Shown here: piece by piece, positions 18,301 to 29,439 of the stretch
Layout: each line of letters begins with the position of its first letter
How positions within the stretch are numbered: position 1 is the first letter of the stretch
DNA from: Hyphomicrobiales bacterium
GTDB lineage: Bacteria; Pseudomonadota; Alphaproteobacteria; Rhizobiales; Rhizobiaceae
Direction of reading: 5' to 3'
DNA length: 64,000 nucleotides
Assembly (NCBI GenBank): GCA_900465685.1
Contig: UEGR01000014.1
Location: forward strand, 19,924 to 83,923
Translations under genes and position numbers: made by a program
Notes under the pieces: model-generated
Database searches by the model: none
What the model saw: only the letters and a program-made list of their open reading frames with translations
Told to the model about the DNA's origin: nothing

Positions 18301-19731
18301 ATGAGTGGCAGTTCCCTTAAATTCGGCACCAGCGGTCTCAGGGGATTGGCGGACGAGCTGAACGGCTTGCCCGCCTATGCTTATTCGCTCGCCTTCGTGC
18401 GCATGCTCGTCGAAAGCGGCAAGCTGAAAAATGGAGCGGAGGTCTTCGTCGGACGGGACCTCCGCCCATCCAGTCCCGACATTGCCGCCCTTTGCATGGC
18501 GGCCATAGAAGACGGCGGCTTTACGCCGGTCAATTGCGGTGTGCTGCCCACCCCGGCGCTCAGCTTCCACGCCATGGCGAAAGGTGCACCTTCCATCATG
18601 GTCACAGGAAGCCATATCCCCGATGATCGCAATGGTCTGAAATTCTATCGGGCCGATGGCGAAATCGACAAGAACGACGAGCAGGCGATCAATGCGGCCT
18701 ATACCGCCCTGCCCACCGACCTCACCGCAAGGCACTCCGGCAACATCGCGGAAAGCGCCACAGCGACCAGCGCCTATGAGAAACGTTATATCGATTATCT
18801 GGGGCGCGGCGCCCTCAAAGGCCTGCGCGTCGGCGTCTACCAGCACTCGTCTGTCGCCCGCGATGTTATAACGGATATTCTGACCGCGCTTGGCGCGGAA
18901 ACCCTCGCGCTTGGGCGCTCCGACATTTTCGTGCCGGTGGATACCGAGGCGTTGCGCCCGGAAGATATCCGGCTTCTCGACCAGTGGGCTAAGGAAAACC
19001 GCCTTGACGCCATCGTTTCCACGGATGGCGATGCGGACCGACCTTTGATTGCCGATGCGCGCGGCCAATTCGTGCGCGGTGATCTCGTCGGCGCAATTAC
19101 CGCGAGCTGGATCGGCGCGGACACCATCGTCACGCCAGTGACCTCCAATGCAGCGCTGGAAGAATGCGGGCGTTTCGACCGCGTTGTCAGAACCCGCGTC
19201 GGTTCTCCTTATGTCATCGAAGGCATGGCACGCGCCAAGGCCGAGGGCGCAAAGATTGTCGTCGGCTTCGAAGCCAATGGCGGCGTGCTTTTGGGCAGCG
19301 ACAGCACCCGCAATGGCCACACGCTTTCCGCACTGCCGACCCGCGATGCGCTGCTGCCGATCCTCGCCTGCCTGAGCATGATCAAAGAGCAGAGCAAGCC
19401 GCTTGCGGAAATTGGCGCGGCTTTCAACTTCCGCATCGCGCTTAGCGATCGGTTACAGAACGTCCCGCAGGAAAAGAGCGGTGCATTTCTCGCCATCCTC
19501 AAGGATGAAGCCGGGCGCAAGGCGCTGTTTCCGGCAACGGATGCGATCATCCGGTCGGAGGCCATTGACGGCGTCAAACTGTTCTTCCATTCCGGCAATG
19601 CCGTCCACTATCGCGCTTCCGGCAATGCACCGGAATTACGCTGCTATGTGGAAGCGGCCAATGAAAACCAGGCCGTTAAACTTCTGGCCATGGGCCTCGA
19701 TATCGCCCGCAACGCAACAAAGGATGCCTGA
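18301..19731 (+). CDS. manB: phosphomannomutase (alpha-D-phosphohexomutase family)
   Basis: 476 aa. It interconverts mannose-6-P and mannose-1-P. The phosphoserine loop is MVTGSHIPDD (active serine near residue 101), the metal loop is STDGDADRP, and the sugar-binding loop is GFEANGGVLLG. A C-terminal phosphate-binding segment follows near YRASGNAPELR. Three bases separate it from manC, so the two form a GDP-mannose module, which in Brucella-type bacteria supplies lipopolysaccharide and O-antigen sugars. The name noeK is also used for this gene in rhizobia. Confidence 0.9.
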   Translation: MSGSSLKFGTSGLRGLADELNGLPAYAYSLAFVRMLVESGKLKNGAEVFVGRDLRPSSPDIAALCMAAIEDGGFTPVNCGVLPTPALSFHAMAKGAPSIMVTGSHIPDDRNGLKFYRADGEIDKNDEQAINAAYTALPTDLTARHSGNIAESATATSAYEKRYIDYLGRGALKGLRVGVYQHSSVARDVITDILTALGAETLALGRSDIFVPVDTEALRPEDIRLLDQWAKENRLDAIVSTDGDADRPLIADARGQFVRGDLVGAITASWIGADTIVTPVTSNAALEECGRFDRVVRTRVGSPYVIEGMARAKAEGAKIVVGFEANGGVLLGSDSTRNGHTLSALPTRDALLPILACLSMIKEQSKPLAEIGAAFNFRIALSDRLQNVPQEKSGAFLAILKDEAGRKALFPATDAIIRSEAIDGVKLFFHSGNAVHYRASGNAPELRCYVEAANENQAVKLLAMGLDIARNATKDA

Positions 19732-19734
19732 GCA

Positions 19735-21150
19735 ATGAGCTTTATTCCTGTCATCATCAGCGGCGGTTCCGGTTCAAGGCTCTGGCCGCTTTCGCGCGAT
19801 GCCCACCCGAAGCCCTTCATCGAACTGCCAGACGGCAGCACGTTGATCGGCAAGACCTATAACCGGGCGGCACGGCTTGAAGGCGTCGATCACATCCTGA
19901 CCGTTACCAATCGCGATTTTCTGTTTCTGACGCTCGACGCCTATGCGGACGCCAAGGCGCCCAAGACCGATAATGCGTTTCTGCTGGAACCCTTGGGGCG
20001 CGATACCGCGCCTGCGGTGGCGCTTGCGGCCATGCATGCCGCCGCGACCTACGGCCCGGACGCCACGCTTCTGGTGATGCCTGCCGACCACCTGATCGAA
20101 GACGAACCCGCCTTTGCGGAAGCGGTTCAAAAGGCGCGGCAGCTTGCCGAAACCGGTCGCATCGTGACATTCGGCATTGTGCCCGATCATCCGGAAACAG
20201 GTTTTGGCTATATCGAGGCGGATGGCGTGGATGTTCTGCGCTTTGTCGAAAAGCCCGATGCCGAAACCGCGCAGGCCTATGTCGAGAGCGGACGCTATTT
20301 CTGGAATTCGGGCATGTTCTGCTTTACCGCGCGAACCATGCTGGAAGCGATGCGCGCCCACGCGCCGGAGATTTTCAACGGCGTGCAGGCTTCGCTCGAA
20401 CATGCGCGCCGCGGCGTCAATGGCGACACCACGACTATCGAGATTCCGAAAGAAGATTTTGCGGCGACACCGGCCATTTCCATCGATTATGCCATCATGG
20501 AAAAGGCCGACAATATTGCCTGCATTCCCGTTTCATGCGGCTGGTCGGATATCGGTTCCTGGGCAGCCATGGCCGACCTGATTAATCCGGATGCCGATGG
20601 CAATCGTCTGCGCGGCGAGACCGTTCTGGAAGACACGACCAACAGTTTTGTCCTGTCGGAAACCCGACTGGTCAGCCTTGTCGGTGTGCACGACCTTCTG
20701 GTCGTCGATACGCCGGACGCGCTGCTTGTCGCCCATCGCGACAAGGCGCAGGATGTGCGCAAGGTTTTCAACCGTCTGCGCGCTGACGGCCACGAAGCCG
20801 CGAAACTGCACCGCACCGCCCACCGACCATGGGGCACCTATACCGTGCTGGAAGAAGGCGACGGCTTCAAGATCAAGCGCATTGAGGTCAAGCCCGGACG
20901 ACGCCTGAGCCTACAGGCGCATCATCACCGTTCCGAACACTGGATCGTCGTGTCCGGCACGGCCAAAGTGACCAATGGCGACCGGGAAATTCTGCTGACC
21001 AACAACCAGTCGACCTATATTCCCTGCGGCTTCAAGCACCGTCTGGAAAATCCGGGCATTCTGCCCTTGGTTCTGATCGAAGTGCAGAGCGGCGAATATC
21101 TCGGCGAAGACGATATCGTGCGTTTCGACGATATTTACGGTCGGGTATAA
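19735..21150 (+). CDS. manC: mannose-1-phosphate guanylyltransferase / mannose-6-phosphate isomerase
   Basis: 471 aa, bifunctional type II enzyme. The N-terminal nucleotidyltransferase has the pyrophosphorylase loop SGGSGSRLWPLSRDAHPK and the FVEKPD motif. The C-terminal cupin domain (about 345-465) carries the isomerase motif QAHHHRSEHWIVVSGTA. It makes GDP-mannose from the product of manB. Also called noeJ in rhizobia. It is the last gene of the module, ending at a bidirectional terminator. Confidence 0.93.
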   Translation: MSFIPVIISGGSGSRLWPLSRDAHPKPFIELPDGSTLIGKTYNRAARLEGVDHILTVTNRDFLFLTLDAYADAKAPKTDNAFLLEPLGRDTAPAVALAAMHAAATYGPDATLLVMPADHLIEDEPAFAEAVQKARQLAETGRIVTFGIVPDHPETGFGYIEADGVDVLRFVEKPDAETAQAYVESGRYFWNSGMFCFTARTMLEAMRAHAPEIFNGVQASLEHARRGVNGDTTTIEIPKEDFAATPAISIDYAIMEKADNIACIPVSCGWSDIGSWAAMADLINPDADGNRLRGETVLEDTTNSFVLSETRLVSLVGVHDLLVVDTPDALLVAHRDKAQDVRKVFNRLRADGHEAAKLHRTAHRPWGTYTVLEEGDGFKIKRIEVKPGRRLSLQAHHHRSEHWIVVSGTAKVTNGDREILLTNNQSTYIPCGFKHRLENPGILPLVLIEVQSGEYLGEDDIVRFDDIYGRV

Positions 21151-21155
21151 AAGAC

Positions 21156-21187
21156 CAGCGCCGACGAAGAAAACTTCGCCGGCGCTG
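21156..21187. terminator. bidirectional terminator between manC and rhaI
   Basis: Stem CAGCGCCG-a-CGAAG (21156-21169) with CTTCG-c-CGGCGCTG (21174-21187) around loop AAAA. It is followed by TATTT on the plus strand and preceded by A-rich sequence that serves the minus strand. Confidence 0.82.
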
Positions 21188-21208
21188 TATTTCACGTCAT
21201 TCAGTGTG

Positions 21209-22501
21209 TCAATTGAAAGCGCCGCTGTCGCTTTTGCTTTCCGGGCGTTCCGCTGCGACCTTCTGGCGATAACCGCTGGCGCGATAGGCGGCAATCGGTT
21301 CGATCGCCCCGCCAGTGCGGCGACGGGCTTCGGCCAAAATCGGTTCAACATCGGTGCGATAGGCGCGTTTCAGCGTGTCGGATGCCATCAGCGCATCGTT
21401 TTCCTGCTGATAGGTTTCCAGCGCCTCGCGGTCCACCAGCAGCGCCTGCGCATAAGCGCGGCGGATTTCATTTGCCGACGAAATGAGGCTCTCCAGCGGA
21501 TCAGTCACATTGTGCGACTGGTCGATCATATGCGCCGGATTAAAGTCCTTCACGCCGCGATATTCGGCATCCACCAGCTCGTTGAATACCAGAAACAGGC
21601 GATAGGGATCGATGGAACCGGCATCGAGATCGTCATCGCCATATTTGCTGTCGTTGAAATGGAAACCGCCGAGTTTGCCGAACTGCATCAGCCGCGCCAC
21701 GATCATTTCGATATTGGTGTTGGGCGCATGGTGGCCGAGATCGACCAGACATTGCGCCTTGGGACCAAGCGTCGAGGCGATGAGATAATTTGTGCCCCAG
21801 TCCTGAACCACCGTCGAATAGAAGGCCGGTTCATACATTTTATGCTCGGAGAACAAGCGCCAGTCATCGGGCAGCGCTTTATAGATTTCGCCCATCGAGA
21901 CCAGATAGCGCTCGAAAGCACGGGTGAAATTCTGCTGGCCGGGGAAATTGGACCCGTCGCCGAGCCAGACCGTCAGCGCCTTGGAGCCAATGGCATTGCC
22001 GATTTCGATACATTCGAGATTGTGGTCAACAGCCTGCGCCCGCACCGCCGCATCGACATGGGTGAGCGATCCGTATTTGTAGGACAGTTTCTGATCAGCC
22101 GCGTCCGAAAACGTGTTGGAATTCATGGCGTCGAAGCCGAGACCCAGCGCTGAGGCATGGGCATTCAGCTTCTTCGGGTCTGCCTTGTCCCACGGAATAT
22201 GCAGCGAGACATTCGGCGTTGCGCGCGAAAGCTCGTTGATAACGGCGCAATCGTCCAGCTTGTCGAAAATGCCACGCGGCTCGCCGCCGCCCGGAAAGCG
22301 ACCAAAACGGGTGCCGCCCGTGCCCGTGCCCCACGAAGGCACGGCGACGAAATAGCTTGCCACCTTGTCGGTGACGGTATCGATCTCGATGCCGCGACGC
22401 GCCAGCTGCGCGCCCAGCGCCTGATAATCGCTATTCAGCGCCTTTTCGAAACCGGAATTATGCTCGGCGATGAAATCCGCCGAAATACGTTGATCGGACA
22501 T
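21209..22501 (-). CDS. rhaI: L-rhamnose catabolic isomerase
   Basis: 430 aa from ATG 22501 (MSDQRISADF), with GGGAGGAA just upstream; the frame is open further up but overlaps rhaD. It converts L-rhamnose to L-rhamnulose. Xylose-isomerase-like TIM barrel with metal-site segments around VDLGHHAPN and FHFNDSKYGDDDL. This is the rhizobial/Pseudomonas RhaI type, not E. coli RhaA. It is the second gene of the rhaDI operon, 31 nt after rhaD. Confidence 0.92.
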   Translation of the reverse strand: MSDQRISADFIAEHNSGFEKALNSDYQALGAQLARRGIEIDTVTDKVASYFVAVPSWGTGTGGTRFGRFPGGGEPRGIFDKLDDCAVINELSRATPNVSLHIPWDKADPKKLNAHASALGLGFDAMNSNTFSDAADQKLSYKYGSLTHVDAAVRAQAVDHNLECIEIGNAIGSKALTVWLGDGSNFPGQQNFTRAFERYLVSMGEIYKALPDDWRLFSEHKMYEPAFYSTVVQDWGTNYLIASTLGPKAQCLVDLGHHAPNTNIEMIVARLMQFGKLGGFHFNDSKYGDDDLDAGSIDPYRLFLVFNELVDAEYRGVKDFNPAHMIDQSHNVTDPLESLISSANEIRRAYAQALLVDREALETYQQENDALMASDTLKRAYRTDVEPILAEARRRTGGAIEPIAAYRASGYRQKVAAERPESKSDSGAFN

Positions 22502-22532
22502 GGTTCCTCCCAGAACATTCCAGATTATAGGG

Positions 22533-24629
22533 TCAACGTGGGAAACTCTGCTGGTTCCCGGCATCGACATTGATGATGTTGCCGGTGGATTTAGCCGAAG
22601 CGTCGCTGGCGAGGAAATAGATCGCCTCGGCAATATCTTCCGGCAGGACATTGAGCTTCAGCAGCGACCGCTTGCGATAATGCTCCTCCAGCTCCGAAAC
22701 ATCGATCTTGGAGGATGCCGCGCGCTGTTCGCGCCACTCGCCGTCCCAGATCTTGGATCCGCGCAGAACTGCATCGGGGTTGACGACATTGACGCGGATG
22801 CCGGCATCAGCGCCTTCCAGCGCCAGACAACGGGCCAGATGGATTTCAGCAGCCTTGGCCGTGCAATAGGCGGATGCATTGGGTGAAGCAGCCAGACCAT
22901 TCTTGGAAGCGACGAACACCACATTGCCGCCGATCTTCTGGCGGCGGAACAGGCGGAAGGCCTCCCGCGACACGAGGAAATAGCCGGTCGCCAGAATGTC
23001 GATATTACGGTTCCACATCGACAATTCGGTCGCTTCGACCGGAGCCGATGACGCGATGCCTGCATTGGAGACCAGAATGTCGATGCCGCCCAGCTCGACG
23101 CTGGCTTCGACAAAGGCGTTTGCGACGCCCTTTTCATCGGTCACGTTCAACTCGACGCTGCGAACCTGATCGGCGCCATAACGCTTTGACAGATTGGCGT
23201 GAGCGGATTTGAGCGATTCTGCGTCAATATCCGCCAGAACCACGCATGCGCCCTCGCCCGCCAGCCGCTCGGCGGTAGCATAGCCGATGCCGCCAGCGCC
23301 GCCGGTGATAAGCGCGATGCGCCCGGCAAGGCTTTTCGGCTTTGGCATGCGTTGCAGCTTGGCTTCCTCAAGCAGCCAATATTCGATGTCGAAGGCTTCC
23401 TGTTCCGGTAGACCCTGATATTCGGATACAGCGGATGCGCCGCGCATGACGTTGATCGCGTTGACATAGAATTCGCCAGCGATGCGTGCCGTCGCCTTGT
23501 CGCGAGCAAAAGACAGCATGCCGACGCCGGGGATCAGGAAAATCACCGGATTGGGATCGCGCATCTTCGGCGAATTGTCGTGCTTGCAGGCTTCATAATA
23601 GCGCTTGTAATCGGCGCGATAGGCTTCCAGCGCATCTTCAAGCCCGGCAACGATAGCGTCGACATCCGGCTTGGCCGGATCAAAATTGACGACCAGCGGG
23701 CGGATCTTGGTGCGCAGGAAATGATCCGGGCAGGATGTGCCCAAAGCGGCCAGCGGGCGCAATTCCTTCGCATTCACGAATTCCAGCACCGCATCCTGAT
23801 CATCGAAATGGCCGAGCTTGCGCTCTTCCTTGCCGATGAGCCCGCGAATTTCCGGCATCAGACGCGCCGCAATGGCGCGACGCTCCGCAGCAGCCAGGCT
23901 TTGTGTGACAGCACCGCCGAATGCGGCCTTGCCCGCCGTCTTCCGGTCCAGCCATTCAATGGCCTTGTTGATGATAGCGAGCGTGGTTTCGTAGCACGTC
24001 TTCGCATCATTGGCCCAGGTGAAAAGCCCATGACTTTCAAGGACAACGCCCTTGGCCTGCGGATGCGCCTTGACGAAAGCTTCGAGATCGAGACCGAGCT
24101 GGAAGCCCGGGCGACGCCACGGCAGCCAGCCAATATCGTCACCGAAAATCTCGGCCGTCAGCTCGCGGGAATTCCTGGAGGCAGCAATCGCAATGATCGC
24201 ATCGGGATGCATGTGATCGACATGGCTGAAAGCGACGAAACCATGCAGCGGCGTATCGATGGATGCCGCGCGCGGATTGAGGTTGAAGGTGCAGTGCGGC
24301 AGGAAGCCGACCATGCGGTCCTCATCCTCAACGCCCTTATAGATGCCCTTCAGCGCATCCAGCTTGTCCTGATAAAGCGTGGCAAAACCGTCGAGCTTTA
24401 TGGTGCCGACATCGCCGCCCGAACCCTTGACCCAGAGAACCTGAACCTTTTCGCCGGTCAGCGGATCAATTTCCTCGACCTTGGCAGAGGTGTTGCCGCC
24501 GCCGTAATTGGTGATGCGCTTGTCAGACCCGAGCAGATTGGAGCGGTAAAGCAGCTTTCCCGGCTCATCCAGCGTTGCCGCCTTGGCGTCGTCCCAGCGA
24601 TTATCGAGCAGCTGATTGCTGACCACCAT
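22533..24629 (-). CDS. rhaD: bifunctional rhamnulose-1-phosphate aldolase / short-chain alcohol dehydrogenase
   Basis: 698 aa. The N-terminal class-II aldolase domain (about 1-400) has the zinc-site segments KGVVLESHGLFTW and AFSHVDHMHPD. The C-terminal SDR domain (about 430-698) has the NAD motif ITGGAGGIGYA and the SAYCTAK catalytic pair. It splits rhamnulose-1-P to dihydroxyacetone-P and L-lactaldehyde and then acts on the aldehyde. This fusion is characteristic of the rhizobial rhamnose pathway. Start ATG 24629 follows GGGAGGATGAT on the minus strand. Transcribed away from rhaR across the shared operator. Confidence 0.92.
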   Translation of the reverse strand: MVVSNQLLDNRWDDAKAATLDEPGKLLYRSNLLGSDKRITNYGGGNTSAKVEEIDPLTGEKVQVLWVKGSGGDVGTIKLDGFATLYQDKLDALKGIYKGVEDEDRMVGFLPHCTFNLNPRAASIDTPLHGFVAFSHVDHMHPDAIIAIAASRNSRELTAEIFGDDIGWLPWRRPGFQLGLDLEAFVKAHPQAKGVVLESHGLFTWANDAKTCYETTLAIINKAIEWLDRKTAGKAAFGGAVTQSLAAAERRAIAARLMPEIRGLIGKEERKLGHFDDQDAVLEFVNAKELRPLAALGTSCPDHFLRTKIRPLVVNFDPAKPDVDAIVAGLEDALEAYRADYKRYYEACKHDNSPKMRDPNPVIFLIPGVGMLSFARDKATARIAGEFYVNAINVMRGASAVSEYQGLPEQEAFDIEYWLLEEAKLQRMPKPKSLAGRIALITGGAGGIGYATAERLAGEGACVVLADIDAESLKSAHANLSKRYGADQVRSVELNVTDEKGVANAFVEASVELGGIDILVSNAGIASSAPVEATELSMWNRNIDILATGYFLVSREAFRLFRRQKIGGNVVFVASKNGLAASPNASAYCTAKAAEIHLARCLALEGADAGIRVNVVNPDAVLRGSKIWDGEWREQRAASSKIDVSELEEHYRKRSLLKLNVLPEDIAEAIYFLASDASAKSTGNIINVDAGNQQSFPR

Positions 24630-24739
24630 ATCATCCTCCCAAGTCAGTTATGCCAGGTTATGGCCAATCGCAGCGCGCATATCCTTCCCATGCGCGAGCG
24701 ATCATGTTGGCGGCAGATATGACGCATGAAACGAAATAC

Positions 24740-24812
24740 TGTCAATCATAAACAATCATAATCGATCAAATATTTCACACATGTGCGAATTATTGATTGT
24801 TTGTGATTGACA
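24740..24812. promoter_or_regulatory. rha divergent operator-promoter with nested palindromes
   Basis: Arms 24740-24761 (TGTCAATCA...AAACAATCA) and 24790-24812 (TTATTGATTGTTT...TGATTGACA) form a 22-bp nearly perfect inverted repeat. Each arm ends in an outward-facing TTGACA: the plus-strand copy at 24807-24812 for rhaR and the minus-strand copy at 24745-24740 for rhaDI. Between them sits a 16-bp palindrome with one mismatched pair, TTCACACATGTGCGAA (24774-24789). A DeoR-type repressor bound to both arms could control both directions. No strong -10 boxes are visible. Confidence 0.65.
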
Positions 24813-24852
24813 TGCGCCAGCAATATGAGAATAGATGGAAGCAGGAGGAGCG

Positions 24853-25677
24853 ATGCACGAAAGAGAGCGCCACCGCATCATCCTGAGCGCTGTTCAGGAG
24901 AAACCGGTGATCACCATTCAGGATCTGGTGGAATTGACGGAGGCGTCCGAAGCGACCCTTCGGCGCGATATCGCATCGTTACATATGCAGGGCCGTATCA
25001 AGCGCGTGCGCGGTGGGGCCGAAGCCATCCATCCGCCGCAGTTCGGCAGTCTGGCAGGGCGTCCGTTCAAGGTTTCCGAGTCTGAAAATGGTGATCGCAA
25101 GCGCGCCATCGCCCGCGAAGCTGTGGCGCTTTGCGATGAAGGCGACAGCATCATCATCAACGGCGGCTCCACGACATTCCAGATGGTGCATTATCTGACG
25201 GCACGCCGCCTTCAGGTGCTGACCAACTCCTTCGCTATTGCCGAACATCTGTTGCGGCAGTCGAAAAGCACGGTGATCGTGCCCGGCGGCGCGATCTATC
25301 GCGACCAGAGCCTGATCCTTTCGCCTTTCGACAATGACGTCATCCGTAATTTTTACGGTCGGCGCATGTTCATGGGCTGTCAGGGTGTGAGCCCGCTCGG
25401 CGTGATGGAATCCGACGCGCTGATCATCCAGAGCGAACAGAAACTGATGGGCCAGGCGGACGAACTTGTCCTGATGGTCGATTCATCGAAATTCACCCGC
25501 CGTTCCAGCCTCATCCTTTGCCCGCTCGACCGTGTCAGCACGCTGATCACCGATGACGGCATTTCCGATGAGGCGCGGCGGATGGTCGAAAATGCGGGTA
25601 TCCGGCTGATTGTAGCGCAGGTTTCCGCAAATGCCGGCAAGGGCGGCGAACAGGGGGATTCCGCCGAGGTTGCCTGA
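24853..25677 (+). CDS. rhaR: DeoR-family repressor of rhamnose catabolism
   Basis: 274 aa. The N-terminal DeoR helix-turn-helix has ITIQDLVELTEASEATLRRD (about residues 20-39), and the C-terminal sugar-phosphate sensor domain has DSIIINGGSTTFQM and ADELVLMVDSSKF. ATG 24853 follows AGGAGG; an in-frame ATG at 24835 is less likely. It heads the rhaSTPQUK operon and is transcribed divergently from rhaDI, so it probably controls both directions, sensing a rhamnose-pathway sugar phosphate. A 75-nt gap separates it from rhaS. Confidence 0.88.
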   Translation: MHERERHRIILSAVQEKPVITIQDLVELTEASEATLRRDIASLHMQGRIKRVRGGAEAIHPPQFGSLAGRPFKVSESENGDRKRAIAREAVALCDEGDSIIINGGSTTFQMVHYLTARRLQVLTNSFAIAEHLLRQSKSTVIVPGGAIYRDQSLILSPFDNDVIRNFYGRRMFMGCQGVSPLGVMESDALIIQSEQKLMGQADELVLMVDSSKFTRRSSLILCPLDRVSTLITDDGISDEARRMVENAGIRLIVAQVSANAGKGGEQGDSAEVA

Positions 25678-25752
25678 GCCAACTCTATTATCATCCCGGC
25701 CAATGCCGGGATCATCGTGAAACATATGTCTTTATACTGGGAGGAATGAGAC

Positions 25753-26748
25753 ATGAAGCTTTTCAAGAAACTCGCACTTGGTACCGCACTGGCTGTCGCC
25801 TTCATGGCAAGTCAGGCGCAGGCCGCCGACATCAAGATCGCGCTCGTCGCGAAGTCGCTCGGCAATGGCTTCTTTGAAGCCGCCAACAAGGGTGCGCAGG
25901 AAGCCGCCAAGGAACTTGGCGGCGTCGAGGTCATCTATACCGGCCCGACCACCACAACCGCCGAAGGCCAGATTGAAGTCATCAATTCGCTGATTGCCCA
26001 GGGCGTCAACGCCATCGCCATTTCCGCCAACGACCCGGATGCGGTCGTACCGGCGCTGAAAAAGGCTGCCCAGCGCGGCATCAAGGTGATTTCGTGGGAT
26101 TCGGGTGTGGCTCCAGCTGGCCGTATCGTGCATCTCAACCCATCGTCCAACGAGCTGATCGGCAAGATGTGCCTGAAGCTTGCAGCCGATCACCTGCCGG
26201 ACGGCAAGGGCGATTTCGCGATCCTGTCCGCCACCACCACCTCGACCAACCAGAATATCTGGATCGGCGAGATGAAGAAGCAGCTCAAGGACTTCCCGGG
26301 CCTCAATCTGGTCACGACCGTCTATGGCGACGATCTGGCCGACAAGAGCTATCGTGAAGCACAGGGCCTCCTGAAGTCGAACCCGAACGTCAAGGTCATC
26401 GTGGCGCCGACGACCGTGGGCGTTCTGGCCGCTTCGCAGGCCGTAAAGGATGCCGGCAAGATCGGCGATGTCTATGTGACGGGCCTCGGCCTGCCGTCCG
26501 AAATGGCTGGCGCCATCAAGTCCGGCGCGACCAAGGAATTCGCCATCTGGAACCCGATCGATCTCGGCTATTCCGCAACCCAGATCGCCTATCACCTCGT
26601 GAAGGGTGATGCTGATGGCAAGCCGGGCTCCGAAATCGATGCCGGACGCATGGGCAAGATCAAGATCGGCGAAAACGGCGAAGCCGCGATGAGCGATCCT
26701 TTCGTCTATGACGAGAAGAACATCGACCAGTTCTCCAAGGTCTTCTGA
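25753..26748 (+). CDS. rhaS: L-rhamnose ABC transporter substrate-binding protein
   Basis: 331 aa with a signal peptide (residues 1-24, LALGTALAVAFMASQAQAA) and a type-1 periplasmic sugar-binding fold (IKIALVAKSLGNGFFEA; QGVNAIAISANDPDAV). GGGAGG precedes the ATG. Gene order rhaR-S-T-P-Q-U-K is the one known from Rhizobium leguminosarum, which supports the rhamnose assignment over other sugars. A repeat and a stem-loop follow before rhaT, favouring higher expression of the binding protein. Confidence 0.9.
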   Translation: MKLFKKLALGTALAVAFMASQAQAADIKIALVAKSLGNGFFEAANKGAQEAAKELGGVEVIYTGPTTTTAEGQIEVINSLIAQGVNAIAISANDPDAVVPALKKAAQRGIKVISWDSGVAPAGRIVHLNPSSNELIGKMCLKLAADHLPDGKGDFAILSATTTSTNQNIWIGEMKKQLKDFPGLNLVTTVYGDDLADKSYREAQGLLKSNPNVKVIVAPTTVGVLAASQAVKDAGKIGDVYVTGLGLPSEMAGAIKSGATKEFAIWNPIDLGYSATQIAYHLVKGDADGKPGSEIDAGRMGKIKIGENGEAAMSDPFVYDEKNIDQFSKVF

Positions 26749-26755
26749 TCGGAAA

Positions 26756-26798
26756 GCGCATCCCGAAAAGTGTGAAACGGTTTTCGGACACGATGCGC
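26756..26798. repeat. palindromic intergenic repeat (left-type element)
   Basis: Nested inverted repeat: GCGCATC (26756-26762) with GATGCGC (26792-26798), and inside it CCGAAAA (26763-26769) with TTTTCGG (26781-26787). Its central part matches the element at 1812-1834: both have the pattern C-[C/G]AAAAGTG-x-GAA-x-CGGTTTT. Confidence 0.7.
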
Positions 26799-26808
26799 AT
26801 TTTAAAAA

Positions 26809-26839
26809 GAGGCGGCATTCGCTGAACGGGTGCCGCCTC
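26809..26839 (+). terminator. intra-operon stem-loop between rhaS and rhaT
   Basis: 9-bp stem GAGGCGGCA (26809-26817) / TGCCGCCTC (26831-26839) with a 13-nt loop and no U-run. It probably attenuates or stabilises rather than fully terminates, since rhaTPQUK depend on read-through. Confidence 0.5.
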
Positions 26840-26871
26840 CCGTTCCCCAGAATCGATTTCAGGTGTCTGCA

Positions 26872-28437
<1,566 letters not shown>

Positions 28438-28440
28438 ATC

Positions 28441-29439
28441 ATGAAACAATTGCTGAAACAGCGGGAACTCCTGCTCCTCGTCATCATCGCGCTTCTGGTG
28501 GGCCTGTTTGCAAGCCGCGCGCCGGGCTTTGCCAGCGTCGGCAATCTGGCGGGCATCTTCAACGACACGTCGATCCTGATCATCATCGCGCTTGGACAGA
28601 TGGCGGTGATCCTGACCAAATCCATCGATCTATCGGTTGCTGCCAATCTCGCCTTTACCGGCATGGCCGTGGCAATGCTCAACGCCACCTATCCGGGCCT
28701 GCCTCTGGTGCTGCTGATCGTGCTTGCCATCGGCATCGGTGCGGTTTTGGGCGCGATCAACGGCATTCTCGTCTGGAAGCTCAATATTCCGGCAATTGTC
28801 GTCACGCTTGGCACACTCACCATCTATCGCGGCATGGCCTTTGTGCTGTCCGGCGGCGCATGGGTGAATGCGCATCAGATGACAGCGCCCTTCCTCAACA
28901 CGCCACGCACGCCTTTTCTCGGCCTGCCGCTCCTCGGCTGGACGGCGATCCTGATCGTGGCGCTCGTCTATGTGTTGCTGACGCGGACATTCTTCGGTCG
29001 CGCCCTTTATGCTTCCGGCGGCAATCCGACCGCCGCCGTCTATACCGGCATCGATGTTGGTCGCACACGCTTCTTCGCCTTTGTGCTTTCGGGTGCGCTC
29101 GCCGGACTGTGCGGCTATCTCTGGGTGTCGCGCTATGCCGTCGCCTATGTGGATGTGGCCGCCGGTTTCGAACTCGACAGCGTTGCGGCCTGCGTCATCG
29201 GCGGCATCTCGACACTTGGCGGCATCGGCACAGTTGCCGGTGCCGTTCTGGGCGCGCTGTTTCTCGGCGTCATCAAGAACGCTTTGCCGGTCATCGACAT
29301 ATCGCCCTTCTGGCAGATGGCGATCTCCGGTTCCGTGATCATTCTGGCGGTGATTTTCAATGCGCGGCAGGAAAAGCGGCGTGGACGCATCATCCTGCGC
29401 GACAAGGCCGCGAAGACTTATGAGGAGGTTGCGGCATGA
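28441..29439 (+). CDS. rhaP: L-rhamnose ABC transporter permease
   Basis: 332 aa BPD_transp_2 permease with about ten hydrophobic segments and the ATPase-contact loop CVIGGISTLGGIGTV. It overlaps rhaQ by 4 nt. With RhaQ it forms the membrane part of the rhamnose importer. Confidence 0.9.
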   Translation: MKQLLKQRELLLLVIIALLVGLFASRAPGFASVGNLAGIFNDTSILIIIALGQMAVILTKSIDLSVAANLAFTGMAVAMLNATYPGLPLVLLIVLAIGIGAVLGAINGILVWKLNIPAIVVTLGTLTIYRGMAFVLSGGAWVNAHQMTAPFLNTPRTPFLGLPLLGWTAILIVALVYVLLTRTFFGRALYASGGNPTAAVYTGIDVGRTRFFAFVLSGALAGLCGYLWVSRYAVAYVDVAAGFELDSVAACVIGGISTLGGIGTVAGAVLGALFLGVIKNALPVIDISPFWQMAISGSVIILAVIFNARQEKRRGRIILRDKAAKTYEEVAA

